A stretch of 64,000 bases of DNA from Myxococcus xanthus. Lineage in GTDB: Bacteria; Myxococcota; Myxococcia; Myxococcales; Myxococcaceae. Below, piece by piece: positions 36,305-44,563 of this stretch. The notes under the pieces were generated by a model. That model made no database searches, had not been told where the DNA came from, and saw only the letters and a program-made list of their open reading frames with translations. The position numbers and the translations under genes are program-made. Location of the stretch: contig NZ_FNOH01000001.1 in the NCBI RefSeq assembly GCF_900106535.1, forward strand, positions 1,116,001 to 1,180,000, written 5' to 3'. Position 1 is the first letter of the stretch. Each line of letters starts with the position of its first letter.

Positions 36305-37585
36305 ATGGTCGTTAGAGTCCCGCCAGTGAGTGCCCCCCTGGACCTGGAGCGCGTCCGCCGCAAGGTGGAGGCGGGTGAGATTCTGAGCGACGCGGAGCTG
36401 GCCCTGCTCCGTGCCGAGGCGCAGCGTGGCACCGGCTCCGCCTTGCGCTTGGCCCTGGCGCACGCCCTCATCAACGCGGGCGCTGAACGTGAGGCGCTGC
36501 CCCTGCTGGAGACCTTGCGGCGGGACTTCCCACGCGACCTGCCTGTGCGGCTGGGACTGGCGCGGGCCCTGCTCGGACTGGAGCGCCACGGCGACGCGGA
36601 GCGGCTGCTGACCGAGGTCCTGGCCCAATCGCCAGGAGACCCGGAGGTGCTCAAGGTGCTCGCGGTGCTGGGACTGCGGCGCGGTGAAGCGGACAAGGCG
36701 CGTGCCTATGTCGCGGATGCGCTGGCTCGCGACCCCTTCGACGCCGAGGCACGGCTGCTGAAGGAGGAACTGGAGTCCGTGGACCTGCCGCCTCCGTCCG
36801 TTCCCCAGGAGCAGGTGCTGCGCCCGGAGTTCACCGCCGCGCTCACCGCCGCGCTGGGCCGCGCACGGGTGGCGTTCCGACGGCAGGGGAAGGACCTGCT
36901 CGTGAAGCTCGCCACGGGCGGTGTTGGACGCGTGGACGTGGGCTCGCTGTACGCGGCCTACCAGGAGTCCCCGGGCACGCAGGGGCTCACTGCCTACGCG
37001 GATGCGCTGGCGGCGCGGCTCGGCGGGTTGTCTTCGGGCCTGAGCGCGGAGGTCGCGGCGTTGGAAGCGCGGCTGCGCCCGGTGCTGCGCCCAGCGGACT
37101 TCGCGGCGCGCGCCGTGGGCGCCTTGCACCGGCCCGGTCCCGCGGGTCTGGAAGTCTTCTACGTGCTGGAGGACGCGGAGTTCGTACGCTACCTGCCCGA
37201 AGCCGCACTGGCCCCCGCGGGACTCACGCCGGAGTCGGCGGACGCGGCGGCATGGCGCAACCTCGCCTCGCGTCTGGCTCCGGTGCGGCCCGTGCTCGTC
37301 GACCAGGGGGAAGTCCGGCTGGCGGAGGCCTTCTCCGGACTCTGGGCCGTGGCGGAGGGGGACGGCCATGACGCCGCGCGGCTGCTCCTGCCTTCGCAGC
37401 GCGAGGAGCTGGCACTGCTCGCCGGAGAGGGCCCCCTGCGCGTGGCCCTCGGACGGCGTGAGCTGGTGCTGGTCTGCCGCGAGTCGGATGCCGCCGCGTG
37501 CGAGGCCCTGGCGCGACTCATGCCCTCGCCGGATGGAATCCCGGGCACCTTCCGCCTGACGGAAGAGGGCCTGTCCGCGGTGTGA
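36305..37585 (+). CDS. TPR protein with possible DUF1444-like C-terminal domain
   Basis: The product has about 426 residues. Residues 20-165 are tetratricopeptide-like helices (ALRLALAHALINAGAEREAL, LGLARALLGLERHGDAERLL, LAVLGLRRGEADKARAYVAD). The C-terminal 260 residues are alpha/beta and recall DUF1444/YtpQ (VKLATGGVGRVDVGSLYAAY, LRPVLRPADFAARA, EVFYVLEDAEFVRYL), but this match is weak. There is no export signal. The ATG at 36305 and the GTG at 36326 are both possible starts; neither has a good ribosome-binding site. It is divergent from the SitA6-like gene, with 30 bases between starts, so they share a control region. Confidence 0.65.
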   Translation: MVVRVPPVSAPLDLERVRRKVEAGEILSDAELALLRAEAQRGTGSALRLALAHALINAGAEREALPLLETLRRDFPRDLPVRLGLARALLGLERHGDAERLLTEVLAQSPGDPEVLKVLAVLGLRRGEADKARAYVADALARDPFDAEARLLKEELESVDLPPPSVPQEQVLRPEFTAALTAALGRARVAFRRQGKDLLVKLATGGVGRVDVGSLYAAYQESPGTQGLTAYADALAARLGGLSSGLSAEVAALEARLRPVLRPADFAARAVGALHRPGPAGLEVFYVLEDAEFVRYLPEAALAPAGLTPESADAAAWRNLASRLAPVRPVLVDQGEVRLAEAFSGLWAVAEGDGHDAARLLLPSQREELALLAGEGPLRVALGRRELVLVCRESDAAACEALARLMPSPDGIPGTFRLTEEGLSAV

Positions 37586-37592
37586 GGCGGTT

Positions 37593-38252
37593 TCAGCCCG
37601 CCGTGCCCGCGGGCAGGTGGTCCACGAACAGCACCTCACGGTAGCCCAGCGTGAGCAGCAGCGCCCGCAGCGAACGCTCCGCTGACTCCCGCGCCCGCCG
37701 CTGGAGTTTCCCGTTCGAGCGGACCTCCTGCTCGAAGGCGAGGCGGGCCTTCTCCAGCAACTGCGCCGTCTGCTCGCTGTCCAGGTTGGAGTCGATGACC
37801 TCCGTCTCGCCAGGACGCAGCTCCACCTTCACCTCCATGGGCGGCAGCATCACGTAGACGCGCGTGCCCGTCACCTGGAGATGAGAGCGGTCGAAGCGCT
37901 GGAAGTCGAAGCCCAGGTGCGCGTTCGCGAAGACGATGGCGCGGCCATGCGGATTCTGGAGCGCGTAACGCGCCCAGTTCAGCACGTCCTTCCAGAGCGC
38001 ATCCGTGGCCTGGGGCTCCGGCGTGAAGGTCACCTTCTTGTAGAGCGAGACCTCCAGCGTCTCCAGCCGGGCCACGTCCCGCATCTGCTGCACGACGGAC
38101 GGCGTGTCCGGCAGCGACGGCGATGCGGGCTTCATCAACACCCAGGCCCCCAGCGCGCCGAGCGCGGCGCCCAGGACGACGGTGAGGACTCGCGAGAGGT
38201 GCGCCATGGGCCCCAGTGTACCTCCCCGCGCAGGCGCTTCCGGCGAGCTCAT
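37593..38252 (-). CDS. Membrane-anchored DUF4230-like protein
   Basis: The 219-residue protein has a short N-terminus, one hydrophobic helix (HLSRVLTVVLGAALGALGAWV) and an outer domain fitting the DUF4230 pattern (LETLEVSLYKKVTFTPEPQA, 'GRAIVFANAHLGFDFQRFDRS', 'LPPMEVKVELRPGETEVIDS', LTLGYREVLFVDHL). Function unknown. ATG 38252 overlaps the stop of the upstream regulator gene (ATGA), which supports this start over the in-frame ATG at 38207. Confidence 0.7.
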   Translation of the reverse strand: MSSPEAPARGGTLGPMAHLSRVLTVVLGAALGALGAWVLMKPASPSLPDTPSVVQQMRDVARLETLEVSLYKKVTFTPEPQATDALWKDVLNWARYALQNPHGRAIVFANAHLGFDFQRFDRSHLQVTGTRVYVMLPPMEVKVELRPGETEVIDSNLDSEQTAQLLEKARLAFEQEVRSNGKLQRRARESAERSLRALLLTLGYREVLFVDHLPAGTAG

Positions 38253-38806
38253 ATCGAAGGCGCCAGCAGGACGACCGAGTAACCCACGGCCGTCCGTGCT
38301 CCAGGATTCTCGTACGAGTGCTTCTGGTCCCCCCGGAAGACGACCACGTCCCCGGGCTGGAGGTGGAAGCGCTCCCCACTGGCGACGAGCACCAGCTCCC
38401 CCGACTCACACGCCAGGTACTCCCGGGTGCCGGGGGTGTGCGGAACGCCGGTGATGCGCACCTGCGGCGGCAGCTCCACGCGGTCGAACTCCATGCCCGG
38501 CAGCGGGTCCGGCAGCAGCTTGCGCAGCATTCCGCCACCACGCGTCCGGACGGGCAGGGTGGCGCGCGGGTAGTGCCGGGCACTGGCGCGGGGCTTCGCA
38601 ATCAGCTCCTCCAGCGACACCTGGAGCGCGGCGGCCACGCGGTGCAGCACGGACAGGGTCGGGTTGGCCGCGCCGGACTCCAGATGGGCCCAGGTGGCGC
38701 GCGGCACGCCCGCCAGCCGGGACAACTGCGCCTGTGTGGCGCCTCGCGTTTCGCGCAGGGAACGGATGTTGCGGGCCAGTCTGCCGGGCAGGTCATCGTC
38801 GTTCAT
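38249..38806 (-). CDS. XRE-family transcription regulator with cupin sensor domain
   Basis: The 185-residue protein has an HTH_3 DNA-binding domain (residues about 9-65: ARNIRSLRETRGATQAQLSR, GVPRATWAHLESGAANPTLS) and a C-terminal cupin (about 110-180: PGTREYLACESGELVLVASG, LQPGDVVVFRGDQKHSYENP). This architecture is common in small-molecule-responsive repressors. It is divergent from the short-chain dehydrogenase gene. A clear palindrome (TTGGCA-ATC-TGCCAA) sits four bases before its own ATG on its 5' side, so autoregulation and control of the divergent operon are likely. Confidence 0.85.
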   Translation of the reverse strand: MNDDDLPGRLARNIRSLRETRGATQAQLSRLAGVPRATWAHLESGAANPTLSVLHRVAAALQVSLEELIAKPRASARHYPRATLPVRTRGGGMLRKLLPDPLPGMEFDRVELPPQVRITGVPHTPGTREYLACESGELVLVASGERFHLQPGDVVVFRGDQKHSYENPGARTAVGYSVVLLAPSI

Positions 38807-38809
38807 GGA

Positions 38810-38844
38810 TTGGCAATCTGCCAAGCCCTTGGACCACATGCCAA
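38810..38844. promoter_or_regulatory. Probable operator of the XRE-cupin regulator
   Basis: TTGGCA and TGCCAA flank ATC (38810-38824). A second inverted repeat CCAAG-CC-CTTGG overlaps it, and TGCCAA recurs exactly 20 bases after its first copy (38839-38844), two helical turns away. The site lies in the 85-base region between the regulator and the dehydrogenase gene it probably controls. Confidence 0.55.
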
Positions 38845-38891
38845 CGCAATGGCGAGCGGCGTGTATCTCCCGTCGCAAGGAGAACGCACGA

Positions 38892-39620
38892 ATGATTCGC
38901 ATCGACAAGAGCATCCTGATTACGGGCGCGAGCCGGGGACTGGGGCTTGCGCTGATGAATGGATTGGCTCGCCGAGGCGCGCGGGTGGTGGGCGTGGCGC
39001 GTCATGCCGCGGAGATGGGGGCCGTCGCGGAGGCGCTGCGCTGGGAGGGGTTGGAGGCGCACGCGCTGGCCTGCGACGTGGGGGACAAGGAGGCCATCTA
39101 CCCGATGGTGGGCGCGGCCACCGCGCTGGTGGGCCCGCTGGACGTGCTGGTCCACAACGCGAGCACGCTGGGGCCCACACCGCTGCCGCTGCTGCTGGAC
39201 ACCGCCTGCGAGGACCTGCAGCGCGTGCTGGAGGTCAACGTGGTGGGCCCCTTCCGCCTCACCAAGGCGGTGGCCGGGAACATGTCGGTGCGAGGCAAGG
39301 GGCTGGTCATGCACATCACCTCGGATGCGGCGGTGTCCGCCTATCCCCGCTGGGGCGCATACGGCGTGTCCAAGGCCGCGCTGGAACACCTGGGGCGCGT
39401 CTGGGCCGCGGAGCTGGAGGGCACGGGCGTGCGCTTCGTCTCGGTGGACCCCGGGGAGATGGACACGCGGATGTACCGTGACGCGGTGCCGGACGGGGAT
39501 TACTCCCAGTTGAGCCGGCCGGAAGCGGTGGCGGCCCGGCTGGTGGAGTGGGTGGCGTGGCAGTCGGAGTCGGTGCCCTCGGGCGCCCGCCTGGAGGCGG
39601 CGAAGCTGGAGGCCGCATGA
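38892..39620 (+). CDS. Short-chain dehydrogenase/reductase
   Basis: The 242-residue classical SDR has the cofactor motif TGASRGLG, the NAS motif in LVHNAST, the catalytic Ser in HITSDAAVSAYP and YGVSK with the catalytic Tyr and Lys. The Asp after the second strand is absent (GVARHAAEMG, with Arg), which favours NADP(H), though this is inference. AAGGAG lies at correct spacing. It overlaps the queA-like gene by four bases (ATGA), and probably lies under control of the divergent XRE-cupin regulator. Substrate unknown. Confidence 0.88.
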   Translation: MIRIDKSILITGASRGLGLALMNGLARRGARVVGVARHAAEMGAVAEALRWEGLEAHALACDVGDKEAIYPMVGAATALVGPLDVLVHNASTLGPTPLPLLLDTACEDLQRVLEVNVVGPFRLTKAVAGNMSVRGKGLVMHITSDAAVSAYPRWGAYGVSKAALEHLGRVWAAELEGTGVRFVSVDPGEMDTRMYRDAVPDGDYSQLSRPEAVAARLVEWVAWQSESVPSGARLEAAKLEAA

Positions 39621-40642
39621 AGCCCGCGCGCTGGCCCGCGGACCGCCCCGAGGAGGGACGCCTGCTGCATGTGGAGCCGCGCGCCCGCCGCTATCGCGAC
39701 ACCCGCGTGGCGGACCTCCCGTCGCTGCTGCGCGCCGGGGACCTGCTGGTGGTGAACGACGCCGCCACGCTGCCCGCGTCCCTGGTGGGGCGAACGGAGT
39801 CCGGAGAACGAATCGAGCTGCGCCTGTTGTCACGCGAGCCGGACGGCACCTGGACAGGGGTGCTCTTCGGCGCGGGGGACTGGCGAAGGCGCACGGAGGA
39901 CCGGCCACCGCCGCCGGTGCTGGCCGTGGGCGCGGGGCTCGTGGTGGGAGGCCTGAAGGCGCTGGTGGTGGCGGTGCTGCCACCGTCTCCCCGGTTGCTG
40001 CGTGTGGCCTTCGACGCGACGGGGGCGGCGCTCTGGTCCGGGCTCTACCGGAGCGGGCGTCCGGTGCAGTATGCGTACCTGGAGGCGCCGCTGTCGCTGT
40101 GGCATGTGCAGACGGCGTATGGCGCGCGGCCCTGGTCCGTGGAGGCGCCCTCCGCGGGGCTGCCCCTCACCTGGAGCGTGCTGCTGACGCTGCGCAAGCA
40201 GGGCGTGCGGCTGGCCTCGCTCACCCACGCGGCGGGGCTGTCCTCCACGGGAGACGCGGCGCTGGACGCGGCGTTGCCTTGGCCCGAGCGTTCCGACATT
40301 CCCGCCGCCACGGTGGAGGCCGTCCTGCACACGCGGGCCTCCGGGGGGCGGGTGGTGGCGGTGGGCACCACCGTGGTGCGGGCCCTGGAGGGCCGCGCGG
40401 CGCGGCACGGCGGCTGGTTGGTGGCGGGGGAGGAGGTGACGGACCTGCTGCTGGGGCCGGGCTTCGTCCCTCGGCTGGTGCACGGGCTGTTCACCGGCGT
40501 GCACGAGCCAGGGAGTCGCCACCACGCGTTGCTTCAGGCCTTCGCGCCGCTGCCGCTGCTCCAGGAGGTGGCCGCGCACGCGGAGGCGCGCGGCTACCTG
40601 GGGCACGAGTTCGGAGACTCGTGCCTGCTGCTGGACGCGTGA
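39617..40642 (+). CDS. QueA-like S-adenosylmethionine:tRNA ribosyltransferase-isomerase homologue
   Basis: QueA transfers the ribosyl part of S-adenosylmethionine to 7-aminomethyl-7-deazaguanine in tRNA. The 341-residue protein has the right order of motifs but divergent: LLVVNDAATLPASLVG (usual LVxNDTRVxPARLxG), WHVQTAYGARPWSVEAPSAG (usual YQTVYAxxxGSVAAPTAGLHF), RVVAVGTTVVRALEG (usual RVxAVGTTSxRxLE). The usual TLHVGxGTFxPV stretch is replaced by LTHAAGLSSTGDA. It could be a neofunctionalised paralogue. It is translation-coupled to the SDR gene. A queF gene lies 7.5 kb away, but the two are not in an operon. Confidence 0.72.
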   Translation: MKPARWPADRPEEGRLLHVEPRARRYRDTRVADLPSLLRAGDLLVVNDAATLPASLVGRTESGERIELRLLSREPDGTWTGVLFGAGDWRRRTEDRPPPPVLAVGAGLVVGGLKALVVAVLPPSPRLLRVAFDATGAALWSGLYRSGRPVQYAYLEAPLSLWHVQTAYGARPWSVEAPSAGLPLTWSVLLTLRKQGVRLASLTHAAGLSSTGDAALDAALPWPERSDIPAATVEAVLHTRASGGRVVAVGTTVVRALEGRAARHGGWLVAGEEVTDLLLGPGFVPRLVHGLFTGVHEPGSRHHALLQAFAPLPLLQEVAAHAEARGYLGHEFGDSCLLLDA

Positions 40643-40662
40643 GCGGTGTGGGCCTCGGGGCC

Positions 40663-41883
40663 CTACTGGAGCTGCGTGGGCTCCAGCTCCACCTTCACCC
40701 AGCCGGGCTTGCGCGCGTCGAAGTTGCGGTACGCGTCAATGGCGCTGCCCATGGGCTCCACATGGGACAGGATGGCCGTGGGGTCCACCACGCCAGTGCG
40801 CACCAGCTCCAGCAGCTTGGGGATGTACTTGCGGTGGTTGCAGTTGCCCATCTTCATCGTGAGGTTCTTGTTCATCGCCATGCCGATGGGGAACGTGCGC
40901 ACCTGCGCCGGGTAGACGCCGATGATGGACAGGGTGCCGGCCTTGGCCAGTCCCTCCACGGCCCACATCAGGGCCTGCGCGGGCGCGTCGCCGGGCACCC
41001 AGTTGTCACCCTTGGGATTCGTCTTCGGGGCGGCTTCCTTCACCTCGCGCTTGAACTCGGCCTTCTCCTGGTGGGCCTTCTTCGCCGCGGGGCCGTGGTG
41101 CGGATGCATGGCGTCCACGCCCACCGCGTCGATGGCGCGGTCCACGCCAATGCCGTTGGTGAGGCGCTTGAGCGTCTCGAGCGGGTCTTCCTCCTCGAAG
41201 TTGATGACCTCGGCGCCCTGGGCCCGCGCCAGGTCCAGCCGGTCCTCGTGGCAGTCGATGGCGAAGACGCGGCCGGCGCCCAGCAGCTTCGCGCTGACGA
41301 TGGCGAAGAGGCCCACGGGGCCGCAGCCGAACACCGCCACGGTGTCACCGGGTTTGATTTCCGCCAGCTCCGCGCCCATGTAGCCGGTGGGGAAGATGTC
41401 GGAGATGAGGATGGCCTGCTCGTCGCTGACGCCCTCGGGAATGCGCACCAGGCCCACGTTCGCGAAGGGCACCCGCACCTTCTCCGCCTGCATGCCGTGG
41501 AAGGGCCCCGTCTCCTGGGGACCGCCGAAGAAGGCCGTGCCCGCGCTGGGGCCGTTGGGGTTGGCGTCGTTGCACTGTGCGTGGTACCCGGCGCGGCAGT
41601 ACGAGCAGTTGCCGCAGGCGATGGTGGACGGGATGACCACCCGGTCGCCGATGTTGAGGTTGCGGACGTCATCGCCCAGCGCCTCGATGACGCCCACGCC
41701 TTCGTGGCCCAGGATGGTGCCCGGCTTCATGCCCGGCATGGTGCCGCGAATCATGTGGAGGTCCGTGCCGCAGATGGCGCTCGCCGTCAGGCGGACGATG
41801 GCATCCGTCGACTTCTCGATTCGCGGCTCCTCCACGTCGTCGAGCCGGATGTCCCCAATCCCATGGAAAACGACAGCCTTCAT
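40663..41883 (-). CDS. Zinc-dependent alcohol dehydrogenase (formaldehyde-dehydrogenase-like)
   Basis: The 406-residue MDR enzyme has catalytic zinc ligands in ICGTDLHM and LGHEGVG, and a structural zinc loop CGNCSYCRAGYHAQC. It has an NAD fold with VAVFGCGPVGLFAIVSAKLLGAGRV followed by DCHEDRLDLA (Asp suggests NAD). The insert near DAVGVDAMHPHHGPAAKKAH is typical of glutathione-independent formaldehyde dehydrogenase-like proteins; the true substrate is unclear. AGGAG lies ten bases upstream of the ATG. A terminator for the upstream ppx gene lies in its leader, so it is expressed separately. Confidence 0.85.
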   Translation of the reverse strand: MKAVVFHGIGDIRLDDVEEPRIEKSTDAIVRLTASAICGTDLHMIRGTMPGMKPGTILGHEGVGVIEALGDDVRNLNIGDRVVIPSTIACGNCSYCRAGYHAQCNDANPNGPSAGTAFFGGPQETGPFHGMQAEKVRVPFANVGLVRIPEGVSDEQAILISDIFPTGYMGAELAEIKPGDTVAVFGCGPVGLFAIVSAKLLGAGRVFAIDCHEDRLDLARAQGAEVINFEEEDPLETLKRLTNGIGVDRAIDAVGVDAMHPHHGPAAKKAHQEKAEFKREVKEAAPKTNPKGDNWVPGDAPAQALMWAVEGLAKAGTLSIIGVYPAQVRTFPIGMAMNKNLTMKMGNCNHRKYIPKLLELVRTGVVDPTAILSHVEPMGSAIDAYRNFDARKPGWVKVELEPTQLQ

Positions 41884-41918
41884 TGCGCGCGCTCCTGCCC
41901 CCTCGGGGCCCCAAGACG

Positions 41919-41944
41919 AAAAGGGCCTGCGCGGACGCAGACCC
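41919..41944 (-). terminator. Rho-independent terminator of ppx
   Basis: On the reverse strand GGGTCTGCG and CGCAGGCCC (one T-G wobble) pair around a TCCG tetraloop and are followed by TTTT. It lies about 87 bases after the ppx stop codon and 36 bases before the alcohol dehydrogenase start. Confidence 0.8.
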
Positions 41945-42030
41945 GCGTGACTTGGAGCCTGGGCATCGCCCCGGGTGAGGGCAAAGCGAGCGCCGCCCCC
42001 TCTTCTGCTCGGCGGCCGGGGGAGCGGGGG

Positions 42031-43548
42031 CTAGCGGCCGCTGGATGCGTGGTGGACGTGGAAGGTGAGCCGCTTGCCGAAGACGCGGCGGAAGTTCAGG
42101 ACCTCGCGGTCCGCGTTCCACAGCTCCAGGTCCACGGGGTGCCGGGTGTGCAGGTGCAGCGCCACGCCATCGCGGCCGTTGGTGGCCTTGAAGTCCTTGA
42201 TGGGCTGGTGGTGGCTGACGTCCAGCGAGTTGGCCACGCGCAGCAAGGTGGCCAGCTTGCGCACCGTCCGTGCCTCGGCCGGATTGAGGCCCGCCATGCC
42301 GGCGTGGGTCAGCTCCGGCGGGCTGCGCCGGTGGTAGCGGGCGACGCGGGCCACCAGCTCGCGCTCGCGGTCGGCGAGGCCCGGCAGGTCGGCGTGGCGG
42401 ATGAGGTAGTACGTGTGCTTGTGGTGCCGCTCGTAGCTGACGGCGTGGCCCACGTCGTGGAGGAGGGCGGCGACCTCCAGGTGGGAGCGCACCGACAGCG
42501 GCAACTGGTGCAGGGCGGCCAGGTTGTCGAACAGGGTGAGTGACAGCCGGGCGACCTGGCGGGCGTGCTTCTCGTCGAAGTAGAAGCGCTTGCCCAGGGC
42601 CAGGGCGGCGTCCGCGAGGCTGTGGTCCTCGCGGTGCTCATCCTGCCGGTAGAGCAGGTCCACGAGGATGCCGTCGCGAAGGCCGCGGTTGACGACGCTG
42701 ACGGACTCGACGCCCAGGTGCCTGGCCACGCCTTCCAGGATGACAGCGCCGGAGACGATGATGTCAGCGCGGCGCGGGTCGAAGCGCTTGCGGCGGCGCT
42801 CGGGAGGCATCTGCGCCAGGGTGTCCACCGTCTGCGTGAGCTGTCGGACGGTGGCGTTGCCGCTGTTCTCCGCGGCGGCGAAGGACACCACGGCGTTGAT
42901 GGTTCCGGACGAGCCCAGCGCCACACGGGGGACGTTGGGCACCGTGGGGGGCAGCGTCTTTTGCAGCACGTCCGAGACGAAGCTGCGCATGAGGCGCAGT
43001 TGCTTGGGCGGCACGGTGCGCGAGGCGTCGAAGACCTCGGTGAGGCGCACGGAGCCCAGCGCGAGGCTCCAAAGGTTGTCGGGCTTCTCGCCCATGGCGG
43101 TGACGATTTCGGTGCTGCCGCCGCCGATGTCGATGAGGAGCGAGCGCGTCTGGGACGGCTTGCGGTGGAGCACGCCCAGGCAGATGAGGCGGGCCTCTTC
43201 CTTTCCGCTGACGACCTCCAGGTTGAGGCCGGCCTCCTCGCGCACGCGGCGGACGATGTCGGCGCTGTTCTTGGCCTCGCGCATGGCACTGGTGGCCACG
43301 GCGCGCACCTGGGCCTTGTGGCGGCGGCAGAGGGCGGCGTAGCGGCGCAGGGTGGCCAGCAGGCGCTCGGCCGTCTCCTCCGGCATGGAGCCGGTGGCGA
43401 AGACGCCCTCTCCCGGGCGGATGGCGTCGCGCTCCTGGTGCATGGTTTCGAGCGCGCCGTCGGCGTCTGGCCGTGCCAGCTCCAGACGGACGGCGTTGGT
43501 GCCCACGTCAATGGCGGCGAGTACGGGCGGAGGGGGGCGAGAAGGCAT
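42031..43548 (-). CDS. ppx: Exopolyphosphatase/GppA family phosphatase with HD-type C-terminal domain
   Basis: The 505-residue protein has the ASKHA phosphatase fold: AAIDVGTNAVRLELA (phosphate loop), ATSAMREAKNSADIVRRV, SLLIDIGGGSTEIV (second phosphate loop) and ALGSSGTINAVVSFA. Its second half is an HD-like domain with AALLHDVGHAVSYERHHKHT and RVARYHRRSPPELTHAG. It hydrolyses long polyphosphate or (p)ppGpp, so it influences stringent response and phosphate storage; length and HD motif fit Ppx and GppA alike. Ends with its own terminator. Confidence 0.88.
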   Translation of the reverse strand: MPSRPPPPVLAAIDVGTNAVRLELARPDADGALETMHQERDAIRPGEGVFATGSMPEETAERLLATLRRYAALCRRHKAQVRAVATSAMREAKNSADIVRRVREEAGLNLEVVSGKEEARLICLGVLHRKPSQTRSLLIDIGGGSTEIVTAMGEKPDNLWSLALGSVRLTEVFDASRTVPPKQLRLMRSFVSDVLQKTLPPTVPNVPRVALGSSGTINAVVSFAAAENSGNATVRQLTQTVDTLAQMPPERRRKRFDPRRADIIVSGAVILEGVARHLGVESVSVVNRGLRDGILVDLLYRQDEHREDHSLADAALALGKRFYFDEKHARQVARLSLTLFDNLAALHQLPLSVRSHLEVAALLHDVGHAVSYERHHKHTYYLIRHADLPGLADRERELVARVARYHRRSPPELTHAGMAGLNPAEARTVRKLATLLRVANSLDVSHHQPIKDFKATNGRDGVALHLHTRHPVDLELWNADREVLNFRRVFGKRLTFHVHHASSGR

Positions 43549-43654
43549 GGGTGGTTCTCGCCGGAGTCTACGGGGCTCCGGTGGTAATCGCAGCGGGAAC
43601 CGCACCGGCAGGTTGGCCCCTCGCTTCAGTGCGTGACAGCCCTGTATCAGTTGC

Positions 43655-44563
43655 TCAGTCGAGGAAGCGGCGTTCCCAGCGGCGCGCTGCCTCGGGTGTG
43701 AGTCCCAGGATGGATTCGCCCTCTCCCCACAGCGTCCATGGTTCCAGGATACGAGCCAGCTCCCGGTAGCTGGACAGTGACTCGCCGTGCTCGCTGTCAC
43801 CTGTCGCGGGCGCGTCGCCCAGCGTGACAACGGCGCTTGTCGCCTCCATCGTCTGCACGGTGGTGCTGGGAGCGTTGATACGGGAGCGGAGTTGGGCGGC
43901 CCCTCCAAGTTGGCTCAGCACGGGGGCTCCCAAGAATGTCAGCCAGGAGGGGCCTCGAACGCGCGTGCCAATGTGAAGGGACGTCATGCCGAGCCTGAGG
44001 ACATCCAGCCCCGGATAGCGAAGGCAGTCGCGACGCACTTGCCGGATGTTGGCCGCTACGTCGAGGGAGCCGTTGAAGGCCAGGCCTGCGTTGCCCGAGG
44101 AAAAGGGGAGGGGGGCGGCAAGCGCCATCAGCAGCTCCCGGGTCTGCCGTGGACCGTGCCGTTCCAGGTACTCGGTTGGAAGCCAGAACGACACGGCGCT
44201 GACTTCACCGAGACCGCTCACGGAGGTTACGTCGACGCGTTCACGTCCCAGATAGTCAAAGCGGAAGGACGCCTCTGGGGATGCGTCGGAAAGATGGACG
44301 TTGGCCCATGGCTCCTCCTGCATCCCACGATGAACCTCCGCCCAGCCCTGCGAGTCCAGGAGGTGCCACTCTCCATCTTCGCCCTCGTATGAGGTCAGAG
44401 CGCGTGGGCCCACGGTCCGCTGGTAGACCTCCAGGGCTTGCAGCACCGCGGTTGCCACGGCGGAATGGGCATGGGGGAGGTAGAAGCTCGCACTGAGCCC
44501 CGTGGACACGCCCGGCGTATCGTCTCGGTCCTGAGGTTGGAGCCTTGGAGGGCGTGCGTTCAT
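43655..44563 (-). CDS. DUF3396-type immunity protein for the overlapping lipoprotein toxin
   Basis: The 302-residue cytoplasmic protein matches the DUF3396 immunity family as I know it: FWLPTEYLERHGPRQTRELL, then the hallmark FSSGNAGLAFNG (about 155-165), then RYPGLDVLRLG and GPSWLTFLGAPVLSQLGG. DUF3396 proteins are cognate to effectors of contact-dependent systems. Its start codon overlaps the stop of the toxin gene (ATGA), giving strict co-expression. Base use is less GC-biased than in neighbouring housekeeping genes, as is usual for exchangeable toxin/immunity cassettes. Confidence 0.75.
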   Translation of the reverse strand: MNARPPRLQPQDRDDTPGVSTGLSASFYLPHAHSAVATAVLQALEVYQRTVGPRALTSYEGEDGEWHLLDSQGWAEVHRGMQEEPWANVHLSDASPEASFRFDYLGRERVDVTSVSGLGEVSAVSFWLPTEYLERHGPRQTRELLMALAAPLPFSSGNAGLAFNGSLDVAANIRQVRRDCLRYPGLDVLRLGMTSLHIGTRVRGPSWLTFLGAPVLSQLGGAAQLRSRINAPSTTVQTMEATSAVVTLGDAPATGDSEHGESLSSYRELARILEPWTLWGEGESILGLTPEAARRWERRFLD

